DNA of 64,000 nucleotides, from positions 310,001 through 374,000 of the forward strand of contig CAOLHI010000422.1 in assembly GCA_948474755.1 (NCBI GenBank), in the 5' to 3' direction. The stretch comes from Ctenosaura bakeri (taxonomy: Eukaryota; Chordata; Lepidosauria; Squamata; Iguanidae). Shown here one piece after another: positions 20,568-32,164 of the stretch. The notes under the pieces were generated by a model. It was not told the origin of the DNA and did not search any database. It saw only the letters and a program-made list of their open reading frames with translations. Both the position numbers and the translations under genes were made by a program. Each line of letters starts with the position of its first letter. Position 1 is the first letter of the stretch.

Positions 20568-20645
20568 GATGGAAAAACAGCAGAAGATCTGGCCAGAGCT
20601 GAGCAGCATGAACTTGTAGCCAACCTGCTTACAAGGCTAAAAAAG
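20568..20645 (+). CDS. DAPK1: DAPK1 exon, last ankyrin segment
   Basis: A 78-bp, phase-0 exon of 26 codons encodes DGKTAEDLARAEQHELVANL and ends in LKK. It is the shortened final ankyrin unit before the ROC-like region. The acceptor is TCTTCTAACAG and the donor AAG/GTAAGG. Confidence 0.95.
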
Positions 20646-21963
20646 GTAAGGGCTTGAATGAGGAATAAAGGTTTTTTTCCCCACTTTACCTCTTGAGACT
20701 AAAAGTGTGCATGAGAGAAATTACATATTAAGAAAGTAGATTGAAACATGATCATTTGGGAATTCATTGGCAATTTTCATCTTAATTTTAACTAAAGCCT
20801 GTATATGTTATTTTTGATAAAAACGCAGGCCACAATCCAGTTGTATTATTGCCCTGACATGAGAAGTCTGTAAATGGGTCTCAGAGGAGGCAGTTTGGTC
20901 TCCCCCCACACACCTGTCACCTGTCATTCTGTCCATCTTCCACCCACACTGCACAAAACTGCTCTGAAGGTTTTCCAGGGCCTCCAGAACAGGTATTAAG
21001 CACATGTGGAGGCCACACATGGGGAGGGGGAATCTGCCTCCTTCAGGGATTGCTGACAGACTTCTTCAGTCAGAGCATGAAAACAATCAGATCCTGGCCG
21101 TAATCATTTCTGTACAGGCTGAAATGAGGAGAAATAATCATCTCAGTATCATAAATGTACTATGGGTGGTATCATAGTCTGTTCTTTTTTCTCCACCATT
21201 TAGTGTACAAAAAATATTATATAAACAAGTGTAAAATAGATACGAAATGACAAAAGAAGAAAAATATGATAGGAGTAGAACAATGAAGTAATATATACAT
21301 AGACAAACAAAAGGCATAGACAAAAGGCAAACAAGTCTCCAAGTAGGTATCTGTATGGAGGTCACATGTGTATGCCACACAGAGATATGTTAAAAGGGTT
21401 GTTAACTTCATCATTGTAACTGCCGTTGGTAGTGGGAGTTGGGCATTTGTCTTTCATTGTTCAATTAGAAGTCTTCTAGCTACCTTGCACCATGCAGAAT
21501 TCATTTCCAGTGATCAGTAGTTAATTTTTAAAGGGTTGGTGAATAGTTTGAAATCACATGCAGTTAAAATTTTGAGACTTCTTAATACAAGTAATAACCT
21601 ATCTCGAAAAGAAATACCAGTGTCTGAAACACACATATGGGGATTACAATTCCAGCAGTTAGCCAGTTTACTAAACACCTTACTGAAAAGGCATTGTGGT
21701 ACCCCTATAAAGAAAACATTTTGCTGAATAAATTGCAGCTTATGATTGATAAATACAGCAATGTAGGAGCCTCAATTCATTTATTAAGCTACACAAGACG
21801 ACATCTTCATTCCATCTGTCCCATAACCATGGTTATTTATTAACCACCAACAAATGTGTAGAAATGAACTGTGAATTTCTTTTTTTAAATCCTTTAATTC
21901 AGTGAATGTTTTCAATAGTGCAGGAGACATTGCAGCATTCAAAAGTGAAGGTCTATATTAATA
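20646..21963 (+). other. Intron, nothing recognised
   Basis: Intron sequence with scattered short open frames on both strands but no recognisable protein similarity or structured repeat. Confidence 0.5.
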
Positions 21964-22050
21964 CAGTGGACCTTCTGTGTCTGCGGGGGTTCAGTTGCAG
22001 GGCCCCCTGCAAATGGCAAAACATGAGTGATTGCATCCAGTATTATTAAA
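21964..22050 (+). mobile_element. Tigger-like element, left end only
   Basis: It begins CAGTGGACCTTCTGTGTC after TA and continues TTGCAGGGCCCCCTGCAAATGG, as in the related elements at 2231 and 22621. The right half is missing or unrecognisable. Confidence 0.55.
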
Positions 22051-22218
22051 CAGCAGTGATACACACACAGAAGCTTCAGCACATCTCCATTCACTTAGCC
22101 ACTATTTTGTGTATAGGTTGTGACACTGTGGTCACTGGAAATCACAGAATCAGAGGTCACAGATACAAAAGGTCCCCTGTAACAAAAAAATGGTGCAACT
22201 GCAGCCATTTAAAATATG

Positions 22219-22432
22219 TATGTGCCTTCAAGTCGCCTGTCAACTTATGACAACCCCATGAATATCATAGTGTTTTCTTAGGCAAGGAATATTCCTAGGT
22301 GGTTTTCCCAGTTCGTTCCTCTAAAGTATAGCCTACAACACTGGTATTCCTTGGCTGATTCCCATCCAAGTACTGACAGGGGCTGACCCTGCTTAGCAGA
22401 TGCAATCTGGTGCTTTCAAGTTATTTAGGCCT
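22219..22432 (-). mobile_element. 5S-rRNA-derived SINE
   Basis: Read on the minus strand, the head (CTGCTAAGCAGGGTCAGCCCC, then TACTTGGATGGG) is the internal promoter half of 5S rRNA. The body carries the conserved SINE tail that in this orientation reads ATGTGCCTTCAAGTCGCC. This is the architecture of the squamate 5S-Sauria-type SINEs. Confidence 0.85.
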
Positions 22433-22548
22433 TTTAAAAGACCTGTTGCAACAGACAGTTAACTTTGAAAGCTGTGGATGTTTTACTATGAGGTTGTAGT
22501 AATGAGGACAAAATAATTGCTTTGAACATTTCATATGTGTTTGTGTGT

Positions 22549-23003
22549 ATATGCCTTCAAGTCATCTGTCAACTTGTGGCAACCCCATGATTTCCATAGG
22601 GTTTTCTTAGGCAAAGAATACAGTGGGGCCTTCGTATCCACTAGGGTTTTGTTTCAGAACCCTGCATGGATACCAAAATTTGTGAACACTCAAGTCCCAT
22701 TATGTACAATGGTGTAGTAAAATGATGTCCTTTATATAAAATGGCAGTGTTAAAGTTTGCTTTTTGGATTTATTTTCTTTTCTTTCATTTCATTTTGGAA
22801 TGTTTTCAAGCTGTGATTGGTTGACTACATGGATGCAGAATCCATGGATATGGAGGGTTGGCTGTACTCAGAAGTGGTTTTGCCAGTCCTCTGTACTCTG
22901 AAATGTAGCCTACAGCACCAGGTATTCCTTGGCACTCTCCCATTCAAGTAGTAATCAGAGCTTCTAAGATGAGATGGATCTGTACCTTTTAGGGTATTAA
23001 GGA
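22549..23003 (-). mobile_element. 5S-rRNA-derived SINE split by a Tigger-like element
   Basis: The parts 22549-22620 and 22867-23003 are a single minus-strand SINE (ATGCCTTCAAGTCATCTGTC ... CCCATTCAAGTAGTAATCAG). The 5S head is at the right end. The insertion at 22621-22864 separates them. Confidence 0.82.
22621..22864 (+). mobile_element. Tigger-like MITE with TA target duplication
   Basis: The ends CAGTGGGGCCTTCGTATCC and GATATGGAGGGTTGGCTG are inverted repeats. TA flanks both sides (22619-22620 and 22865-22866), and the host SINE continues across the gap, so the insertion boundaries are unambiguous. Confidence 0.88.
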
Positions 23004-23167
23004 CAGCCATTTAAGAGTCAGATATAGATTGTAAGTTTAACCATTTAGTATAAACTTCCAGTGTATATCTTACTCTCTAACTTTTAAAAAAAAGGGGGGG
23101 ACCTCTAATTTTTGTGAGCAATCAGTTGATCCAAAGTGAAAACTGCCCCATCCACCCATCATTTTTA

Positions 23168-23380
23168 TGTGTTTTCAAGTCAACTCCAGCCTATGGTAAC
23201 AATATCCTGTGGTTTTCTTGGTAAGATTTATTCATGGAAGGTTTTCCATTGCCTTCCTCTGAGACTAAGATACTGTGATTTGCACTAGATTACCAGTGGG
23301 TTTCCAGGGCTAAGTGGGGATTTGAGCCCTGGTATTCCAGAATCCTAGTCTAACATTCATGCCATTACACCTTGCTACCT
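23168..23380 (-). mobile_element. tRNA-derived SINE
   Basis: It starts on the left with the SINE tail (TTTTCAAGTCAACTCCAGCC) and ends with the complement of the tRNA-like head (CATTACACCTTGCTACCTCA). It is diverged. Confidence 0.75.
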
Positions 23381-23705
23381 CACTATACCTTACTACTTCC
23401 TTCCAGATTTTCCACAGTTTTCTTCTTAGTATTCAAATCTGGATTGTGAAAATAGCATGTGAAAATAGATCAGATTTGCTGTTGCTTTGAGATCATACTC
23501 CAGAATTCCCTTAACTGGGAGAACTGGGGGCATAGGGGAGAGTACGGTTAGATAAAATCCCTTCTAAAATGTGTCATCTACCTAGCAGTGTTTTTGTAGA
23601 AAAAGGCATAAACTAGGATAATTTCAAAAATCTCAAGATTAAGAATTCAACAAGGAAGAAAGATTGCAGTAATTAGTTCATGCCAATGATAAATCTGATG
23701 ATATG

Positions 23706-23815
23706 AACTGGGCACCTCCAGATATTGTTGGACTGCAGTTCCCAGAAGCCCTAGCCAACATAGTCAATGGTGAGGGATTCCTGGAATTGAAATCCAGCAA
23801 CATCTGGGGGACCAC
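23706..23815. mobile_element. Short palindromic (foldback) MITE
   Basis: CTCCAGATATTGTTGGACTGC at the left pairs with ATCCAGCAACATCTGGGG at the right. The interior is also largely self-complementary (GGACTGCAGTTCCC with GGAATTGAAATCC). Confidence 0.65.
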
Positions 23816-24660
23816 ACTCAATATAAAGTAAGATCAGAAAAACCAAATGGACCTCCATTGAATGAATGTTGGATATCATAGCTGTAAAATTTTGCCTTGG
23901 GAACAAAATTTCAGTCTTTTGTTTGAGACCTTCTGAGTATGTCATTCTTTAGAAAAACATCTTACAGTTTTAGATGATTAACACCAGCTGACTCAAGAAT
24001 AAATCACTTCTCATGTTGTCTTGCAAACATAGAGTGAAGACCTGTTGCAAAAGCAGGTGACATCTACTTTCCTTGCAACCTTTATGTGTTCATTTTCTCT
24101 CTGTGCTCAGCACCAGTGCAGAATCTGGGACCCTGCAGAATGCTCTCTGCAGTCATATGGAGAGACCCTGTGCATGTATAACTAGTGCACTTTTAGACTG
24201 TTCATATACATATATCACTCCTGAAGTAGGCAGTTATCTGAACTAACCAGGATTGGAGGAAGCAGATCATATCTACTTCCCCCACAAACAAGCCTCCAGT
24301 TGAGCCTGTTTAAAAGAAAAGGGAAGATCTGGGTTCACACTGAAATAGTAGGTGGCTGAACAGATACATTTGCCCTGATAACTTTTCTGTTCAAGTAAGG
24401 TTAGATTGCATACATCACAGTGATAAGATTATCAACATTCAGTCACAACTTTGTACGTCAGATCTTTGGTTGTACGTCATAAATACTTTGGTTTCTCTTC
24501 AGCTCTTATAAATCCTGCACCTTTTGCTTTAATCAGAATACTAAGTCCTGCATCTCTGTTTATTCTGTAAAATATGTTGTAGAATGTCTGAGGCAGAAGC
24601 ATACTTAGTCTGACTTTTTGCTTCATAATTGTACGTCTTTGTTTTTTCCTTTCTTTTTAG
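23816..24660 (+). other. Intron, nothing recognised
   Basis: Unclassified intron ending in the pyrimidine tract before the P-loop exon. Confidence 0.5.
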
Positions 24661-24883
24661 GATACACATAGAACAATGTTCATCCACCAACTTAGACCTA
24701 CTCATAATCTGCAGTCAAGAATAAAACTTAAGCTCTTTGGCCATTCTTCATCTGGGAAAACTACTCTGGTAGAGTCCCTAAAGTGTGGGCTTCTGAGAAG
24801 CTTTTTCAGAAGGCGCAGACCAAGACTTTCTTCTACAAACTCTGTCAGGTTTCCTCCTTCACCATTATCCAATAAGCCATCAG
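24661..24883 (+). CDS. DAPK1: DAPK1 exon, P-loop of the ROC-like GTPase region
   Basis: The exon encodes DTHRTMFIHQLRPTHNLQ followed by KLKLFGHSSSGKTTLVES, a GxxxxGKT Walker A motif that marks the nucleotide-binding ROC-like (Ras of complex proteins) region of DAPK1. A basic patch (RSFFRRRRPRLSS) and a Ser/Pro-rich stretch follow. The acceptor is CTTTCTTTTTAG. The donor is taken as CAG/GTAACA at 24884, which leaves phase 1 and joins the next exon to give Val. Confidence 0.95.
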
Positions 24884-25019
24884 GTAACATTTAAAGGTTT
24901 CTTTATGCTGTAGCTATTAATGACAAAAGCTATTGATATTAATCACAGTATCCAGGCACACAGTAAGAGAAATAAGTTTATTGTAACCCTTTTCCAGTGC
25001 TGATAAAATATTTTCCATT

Positions 25020-25110
25020 TTATTTTATTTTATTTTGGGCATTTATGCCCTTCAGCCAAACAGGCTCACAGAGCAGCTTACAAATTGTTATCTTGACTGT
25101 TTTAAAAATG
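25020..25110 (-). mobile_element. LINE 3' end (L2-like), minus strand
   Basis: A (ttttat)n tract is followed by GGGCATTTATGCCCTTCAGC and CAGAGCAGCTTACAA, the complement of the 3' end and tail seen in L2-type elements such as the one at 63330. Confidence 0.55.
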
Positions 25111-26280
25111 TTATTCATGGTGGGCCTGACCCAGTTCCAGCAATATTGAATGCCCATATAAAATTGAAGAAGAGGTAGTTTTAAGAAGATAGCATTTGAC
25201 ACAGAAAAAAAGACATATAATATTTGTGTACTATCATTAGGGAGACCAAATGTACTCTGTCTAAGAGGCTGGGAACAGCACAAAACTATAGAGCATTCCT
25301 GGGGGTGGGGGTATTCACCATTCATTTTTGCCACACCAGTGACACAAAGGAGTAGTATTAGGTCTCTAACAATTTTTAAAAGCTCATAGACAGGGCAGGT
25401 ATAAAGAGATATGGTTATGATGATACTGCCCCTCCTTACAAATGATTACTGAGGAAGGTGTATGGCTAATGCCAAAAGACTGCTATCTAAGTGCCAGAAA
25501 AATGCAGTATCCATGCAATTTATTATACAGGCAGCAACTAGGCTCTGGTAGACATGACAAAAAGCATAATACCAATTTACATTAAAAACAAACATCAACA
25601 AGCAAGATTATTAATCAAAATAACAATACAGAAAGGCTAAAAAGCAACAAATATCAATTATAAACCTCCATCAGTTACACCAAACTTAACTCTTCAATAA
25701 GACTAAGAACAGTTAACAAATAATATAGATTATAAATTAGAAATCTATAACCAGACAATGTCTGGTAAATTTTCATTAAGATCAGTAGTTTGCTGAGAAC
25801 TCCTGCCTCACTTTCATAGTAGTCAATAAATTTTGCTGGTCTGAAAGTAACATAGCAATGCAATATCTCTGCAAGAGATAGCTGGCCTTCAGCAAACTTA
25901 CTTAGATACCGGAGAAGAATTTAAAAAACCCAGTGCATTTAAAGTAATTATAAAGTAGTTGCCTGGATTGGATTTTTGATACAATGCCTGTAAGATAAAT
26001 AGACAAAAAGGAATTTAGTAGCATCTCTGATCTACCTTGTAAAGAAGAAATTTCCAGTATGAGTTTATGTGGACTTTGACGCACGAACTGGAATATCATT
26101 CCTAATTGTCTCGATTTGTTACTGGATTCTTTTATGTGTTTTTATGCTAGAACAGATTAAACCAGCTCTGTTTGAGTAACTGAAAGGGTATGAAGTTCAG
26201 CATCCTAGAGACCCCCATACGAAAAGTATTATGAAAATCTCTCTTCATAAGATTATTTTCTTGAACTAAGAAATAAGAAC
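25111..26280 (+). other. Intron, probably old repeat remnants
   Basis: AT-rich sequence. Minus-strand frames at 25675-26099 have a vaguely LINE-like composition but no diagnostic motif, so no family is assigned. Confidence 0.4.
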
Positions 26281-26580
26281 GTAAGAGCCATGCTGGATTG
26301 CACTGATGGCCTGTCTAGTCCAATACTCTGGTTATATAATGGCCAATATCAGTTACTTGTAGGAAGCTGATCATCAGGTCAGGAGTGCAACTGTAGTCTG
26401 CATCTCAGGAGTGGATATATAGAAGCCTCTGATGTTGTAGGTGAATACACACAATCCTGATTAGTAACTGTTGCTGGTCCCATAGTCCATGAGTGTGTCA
26501 ATTTCCCTTTTAAAGTCATCCCTTGAAACCATTACACCTTCATGTGCCAATGAATTTCACAGTTGAACTGTGTGTGATAT
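26281..26580 (+). repeat. Ancient interspersed repeat, family not assigned
   Basis: AAGAGCCATGCTGGATTGCA, GGCCTGTCTAGTCCAATACT and later CCCTTTTAAAGTCATCC and TGAATTTCACAG are recognisable from a widespread reptile/bird interspersed repeat. Diverged. Confidence 0.5.
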
Positions 26581-27789
26581 AAAGTAATGAATTCAACATG
26601 GGAAGGGAAGATTTCTCTATTCCAACACCAGATATGTTTTTGCTTTGACATTCTGCCCTTTCTGATGCTTCTCTGCAGTTTACCTGAGGCTAAGGTTTGG
26701 CTGAGGGGCAAACAAAACAAAACATAAGTTGCGAGTTTTCTGGGCTTTGAGAGCATGTTCTATTAGTATTTTCTCCTGACGTTTCACCAGCATCTGTGGC
26801 TGGCATCTTCATGTTACTCACTTGCATGGTGTGTTTTTCGCCCTTTTTAACAAATAGTAGATGAGGGAGGAAGACAGATTGGATCAAGAAAGTATTGTGG
26901 AAGAAGGTATCTGCCACAGTCCTGATCTGAATTCTCTCTCAGACGAACTGCCCTACTATCTGCATTTCATATAAAGATTTAAACATGTCATGTTTAGCCT
27001 GGTTCTGTGAAGGAAGTGGTTTCTTGGATTTTTTTAAAAGCCAAATTTAAATAAAAACAATAACTTGTATCACCTGGCAGATATCTAGCAATAGTTCCTT
27101 GTAGTGATCCAAACTGGCTGATCACTGTTTTTGTAGGGAGATGAAAATCTTGAGCTGACCTAACCCTTAGCTCACCTGACACTTACATTCTAGTTAAGCT
27201 TCCAAAGGAAAATGGAGCTGAAGCCTCCCAACTGCACACAGCATTATACTGACTCTGGGTCTCTGACAAAAAGCCTGGGTTCAGTGATAAAGTTACTTAG
27301 AAGTTAAGGATCTGGAGCAAATGATACTTAAAGACAATTGTAGAAGTATGTTGATAAATGATAATATCTAAGAAAATACTAAGATTTTAGGTGGAAACAT
27401 TGGAAGATAAAGAAAATGCAGTAAATCAACATATGTAAATATTGAACTATGATGGAAAACTGTTTTAAAGAATTTAAATTTATGTTTTGTATAAAAATGA
27501 TAAATAAATGAAAAAAAGACTGACTGTATATGTACTCTTGTGCCACCTTTCAGGGTGAGGAAACCTTCTCTTGGCAGGCCACATGAGTAACATAAAGTTT
27601 GAGCCTGAGTTGTTGCTGTGTTTACTGAATTACAGTATGTAAACACTGCACTTCCTTTTCAAAAGCAGGAACTGATCCTCTGTATAATTAGAAGAATTTA
27701 ATTTGTGAAGTATGAACTGGAACCCTATTAGAACTGAATTGATTGTAGGCTGCATTTCCAGAAGCATAATATTTACTTTATGGACAGAA
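26581..27789 (+). other. Intron, nothing recognised
   Basis: No conserved frame or named repeat. An (aaac)n-like run occurs near 26705. Confidence 0.45.
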
Positions 27790-28490
27790 AAAACGAAATG
27801 TACAGATGGGTGACACCTGGCTTCATCATAATACATGTGAAAAAGATCTAGGAGTCTTAGTAGACCACAAGCCAAATGTGAATCAGCAGTGTGATAAGGC
27901 AGCTAAAAAAGCCAATGTGATTCTGGGCTGCATCAATAGGAGTAGATTGTCTAGGCCAAGGGAAGTTATGATACCACTCTATTCTGCTTTTGTTGGATCC
28001 CACCTGAAATACTGTGTCTAGTTCTGGACATTACAGTTCAGGAAGGATATTGACAGGCTGGAATGTGTCCAGCAGAGGGTGACCAAAATGGTAGAAAGCC
28101 TGGAAACCATGCCCTATGAGGAGAAGCTTAGGGAGCTGTTTAGCCTGGCAAAGAGAAGGTTAAGAGGCAACATAATAGTTAGGTTGAAATACTTGAAGGG
28201 CTGTCATATGGAAGATGGAACAAGCCTATTTTCTGCTGCTCTAGAGACTAGGACATGGAGCAATGGATTCAAATTTCAGGAAAAGAGATTCCATCTAAAC
28301 ATTAAGAAGAACACCCTAATAGTTTTACAGTGGAATATGTTTCCTGGAAGTGCGGTGGAACCTCCTTCTTTGAAGACTTTTAAACAGAGGCTAGATGGTC
28401 ATCTGTCAGGAATGCTTTGATGGTTTATTTCTGCGTGGCAGGGAGTTGGATGCTGTGGCCCTTGTGGTCTTGTCCAGCTCTATGATTTTA
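27790..28490 (+). mobile_element. CR1 LINE, C-terminal RT end and 3'UTR
   Basis: The frame encodes KDLGVLVDHKPNVNQQCDKA, AKKANVILGCINRS, PLYSAFVG, and after an in-frame stop at 28019-28021 continues ECVQQRVTKMVESLE and [13 protein letters not shown]. It is followed by the CR1 3' end CAGCTCTATGATTTTATGAT. A closely related fragment lies at 37618. It is inactive: only the 3' third is present and it has a stop and small deletions. Confidence 0.85.
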
Positions 28491-28496
28491 TGATCT

Positions 28497-28953
28497 GTAC
28501 TGGTCAGGCCACAGTTGGAGTACTTGGTCCCTTGGGCAACATATATTAAGAAGGACATGGACAAATTGGAAGACCAGGATGGTTAAGGAGACCTGTGAGG
28601 AGCTGGTGAATGATATGTTTAGCCTTATAGGAGACCTAATCTGGGATGAATGAAATGCAATAGCAATCTTAAAATATTTAAAGAGTAGTGAGGCCAAAGA
28701 CTGAGTTATTCTTTTTTCTCAGACCAATGAGTGCAAACTGCAAGGAAGCAGATTTGGGCTAATAAAAAAAGCAGTTGTTCCAGAATGGAGCGGGTTGCCT
28801 TGGGAGGCTCTCCTTTTGCTGGAGGTAATGAAGCAGAGAGGGGTGGCCATCTGTTGAGGATGCTGTAGTTGCATCCTACACTGCAGATCCTACATTGAGT
28901 AGCGGGGTGATCTAAGCAACTTCTAAGGTCCCTTCTGACTTTATGATTCTGAT
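28497..28953 (+). mobile_element. CR1-like LINE fragment
   Basis: It starts CTGTACTGGTCAGGCCACAG and AGTACTTGGTCCCTTGGGC and ends GGTCCCTTCTGACTTTATGA, the CR1 3' end signature. The coding frame is destroyed. Confidence 0.65.
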
Positions 28954-29007
28954 TACCAAAATTTAGAACCAGTTTGAAATGCTTGAAATAACTGCTGTAT
29001 GGAATTG

Positions 29008-29155
29008 TGGTTGTTGTTGAGTGCCTTCAAGTTATTTCTGACTTATGACACCCGAAGGTGAATCCATCACATGGTTTTCTTGGGAAGATTTGTTCAGATT
29101 GAGTTTGTCTTTGCCTTCCTTTGAGGCTGAGAGGGTGTGACTTGCCCAGGATATG
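29008..29155 (-). mobile_element. tRNA-derived SINE fragment
   Basis: It begins with TTGTTGTTGAGTGCCTTCAA, the complement of the (caa)n tail and 3' body, and decays before reaching the tRNA-like head. Confidence 0.7.
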
Positions 29156-31055
29156 GCTTTAAATTTACATTTACCATTTAGATTTTAAGATTGTTCGTTG
29201 GCATAATTGTACTGATTCCATAAATTATTTATTTGTGTTATTTAATATGTGCATAGTCTTTTATATTTGTATGTAACATTAAAAAAAAGAAAATTTCACA
29301 AAGCTATTACCCCTATAAACCCTCATAAAATATTAAGAGTAAAACTGTCTGAGTACTTTAATACTTTTAATAACTCAGGTGAATAGCTTAATGTTCCATT
29401 GTATGCTATGCTATTTTCTTTCTTCCTTGATGGTCAGTCTTAACTAATGAGTATATTCTTTCATATAAAATGAAGAAAATCAAATTAGATTCATCTGACT
29501 GGCTCCCTCTTATGCCCAGGAGGCCAGGAATACGGCATTAGCTGCCATCTTTTCTATGACTGTGAACAGCAAACAATGTTTAGGAAAACCTTTTTCTCTT
29601 TCTCTTAGGCAGAAGGAGTCTCCAATCAAATACCCTTAATTTTATGGACGGAAATTCATTTCATTGAGTAGGACTGCTGAGCTCCTAAGGAAGAAGAAAA
29701 TTGGCTACTTAATAAGTAGCCGCCTTCCTTTTGCATTCACATTACTTAAAGAATAGAAAGCTAAATTCATCAAATATTCTGAAAAAGTGACAGATAAGAA
29801 AGAATGCTTTCAGTATTAACTAGCTTATATACCTTGCATTGCCTGGGATTTTATTTTTTCATAGGTAATACTTGTTAGAAGTACCTTAGGAATTACCTTA
29901 CCTTAAATTAGGAATTAGCTGTGGTTGAAGTACACAGATTTGAGCTCCTCTATCTCTAATTCCCCAAACTATCTTGTCCAGTACCTGGAACTTTTCCCCA
30001 TATTCTCCAATCCAGTCTGTGTTCAGAGTTGTTAACATATAGAGGTTTGGTTTCTGAGGCAATACACTGTCGTCCTCCTTGCTGCTAGGCCTCACCTCCA
30101 TAGCAACCGGCTAGGCTCAAGAGTTCTCCGGCTGAGGATTCTAAAGGCCCTTCCCTAAAATGCAAACCCCAGGATTCCATAGAATCTTCTTCAGGCAGCC
30201 AATCATATGAGGTCTTCTCACCTGACACAGCCAGTCATATGAGGTCTTCTCTGCCTGGCATGAACAAACAGACAAATTTTGACTTTTATATATTAGATAT
30301 GCAACAAAATTTTCTTTATATTGAGATCTTCATCTATCTTCACAGATGTTAGTTGTGTATTAATTATGTTCACCACACGAGGGGGCTAGTTGAATACAAA
30401 GATGCTTATATGTTCTAATAATTGCAGTTTATGTAAATCTCTTGAAATAACATTGTGAAACAATCTGTCCCTTTTTTAAATTCTGCTTGCAAAAGTCATA
30501 CGATATATTTTTACAAATTTATGGCACAGTAGTATATCTTCTCGCGGCTATAGAACAGCATGGTTTTCAAAGCCTTGTGGAGATCGCACAAGGTTCCTTC
30601 ATCCAGTTTGAGAACATTCCCTGGTCTTGTGAGGGGAGGTTTTCTGTGGAAGGCAAGTGGGCAGATAAAGACCTACTTTATGTGAAGAACTGTTGGACAC
30701 AACTATTAAGACAATAAATATGTAGGTAGATAGGTAGATTTTAAAAAATAAAGATTTGGTGTAATATATCTACCCAGCTGGGAACTCACACCATTTTTGG
30801 TCTCTTATTTCTTTTATTTCTAATTAAATATGTCACTAAGGGGCAGTAAAGATCAGTCTGTTCTTTATTCTGATTGATTGTTGTATACTTATTAATCCTA
30901 AAAGAATGTTCTTGACAGATGCAGATAGTGCTATGGGTATTTTTTTTTCCTCCTTTTTTGAACTTTCTCCTTGCATCTAATTCTAAATTATTGTGGTATA
31001 ATCTAATTGTAAATTTTTCAAAGTTTGTAATGTTTTGTTTGTTTATGTGCTCCAG
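29156..31055 (+). other. Intron, nothing clearly recognised
   Basis: It includes two copies of a CATATGAGGTCTTCTC motif at 30206 and 30237, a small direct repeat, and unclassified sequence up to the acceptor at 31055. Confidence 0.45.
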
Positions 31056-31244
31056 TTTCAGTAAGTATTACCAATCTCTATCCTGGCTGTGAGAATGTGA
31101 GTGTGAGAAGCCGGAGCATGATGTTTGAGCCAGGCCTGACCAAAGGGATGTTGGAAGTATTCGTTTCACCCTCTCACCATTCCCACTGCTCAACGGACGA
31201 TCAATCTACCAAGGCCATTGATGTTCAGAATGCTTACTTGAATG
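31056..31244 (+). CDS. DAPK1: DAPK1 exon, ROC-like region
   Basis: A 189-bp exon, phase 1 at both ends, encodes SVSITNLYPGCENVSVRS, then SMMFEPGLTKGMLEVF and IDVQNAYLN. The acceptor is GTGCTCCAG and the donor AATG/GTAAAA. It continues the GTPase-like region. Confidence 0.95.
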
Positions 31245-31966
31245 GTAAAATATAAACTGTAAAGCTTTCATTATTTTCTTCCAATTTAAGAAGCATTATC
31301 TTCTTATACAAAAAAAAAAAATCCACCTAAAAATTAGCTGTAAAATCACATAAATATGTTTATTACCTCAATGTAATTCTTTTTTTTTTTACAATAAAGA
31401 CAGAGTATGCACAGTCTGAAGTGTGTTTATACCAAGTTGGACTCACCATAGCAGCGTAATAATTGTACCATTTGTACCAACTAGGTGTACCATTTGCTTT
31501 GTCAACTATCTGCAGAAGTATTGATACTTCATACAACAGTCGTATCATTCATTAAAACAGTTCTCTTAGGGGAAATATACGCTTCAAGATCTTTGTCTTT
31601 ACCCTAGGCAATGAGGCAATGAAGCATATGAGCTTCCTCACACACATGCATTCCACCCACTCATCTACCTCTACAGAAAACTTCAGTGTGGAGTTTGCTG
31701 CTCAGCACCATTGGTGCTCAGATGGCCATACCAGTGAAAGAAGAGTGTGTTCTGGGACCAAAATATATGCAGATTAAACTGATTTTCTCTTGTTGTTAGT
31801 AGAAAACATTGTTAATAATGGGGAGGTTGTCTCATTTTGACTGCAATCTGGCACCTAATTACATATCAGCATGACTTAGGCAAATGAATCAGAGCATGGC
31901 CTCAGTGTCTGAAAATGGTATTTCATTTATTTATTGTTTTGAATAACATGTATTTGCTTATTGCAG
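31245..31966 (+). other. Intron, nothing recognised
   Basis: AT-rich intron with an A run at 31308-31321 and a T run at 31379-31390. No repeat family was assigned. Confidence 0.5.
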
Positions 31967-32164
31967 GAGTTGGTGATTTTAGTGTGTGGGAATTCTCTGG
32001 GAATCCTGTGTATTTCTGCTGCTACGATTATTTTGCTGCAAATGATCCCACCTCAGTTCACATTGTGCTTTTTAGTCTTGAAGAACCCTATGAAATACAA
32101 TTGAACCAAGTGACCTTTTGGCTTAGTTTTCTAAAATCACTTGTTCCTGTTGAAGAACCTATAG
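31967..32164 (+). CDS. DAPK1: DAPK1 exon, ROC-like region
   Basis: A 198-bp exon, phase 1 at both ends, encodes VGDFSVWEFSGNPVYFCCYD, then FAANDPTSVHIVLFSLEEP and SLVPVEEPI. The acceptor is TTATTGCAG and the donor ATAG/GTATGC. The DFSVWEFSG segment corresponds to the switch II-like part of ROC domains. Confidence 0.96.

Noticed and set aside
22121..22432. 5S rRNA gene on the minus strand
   Set aside because: Only the internal promoter half of 5S is present, diverged and fused to a SINE body; it is a 5S-derived SINE, not an rRNA gene.
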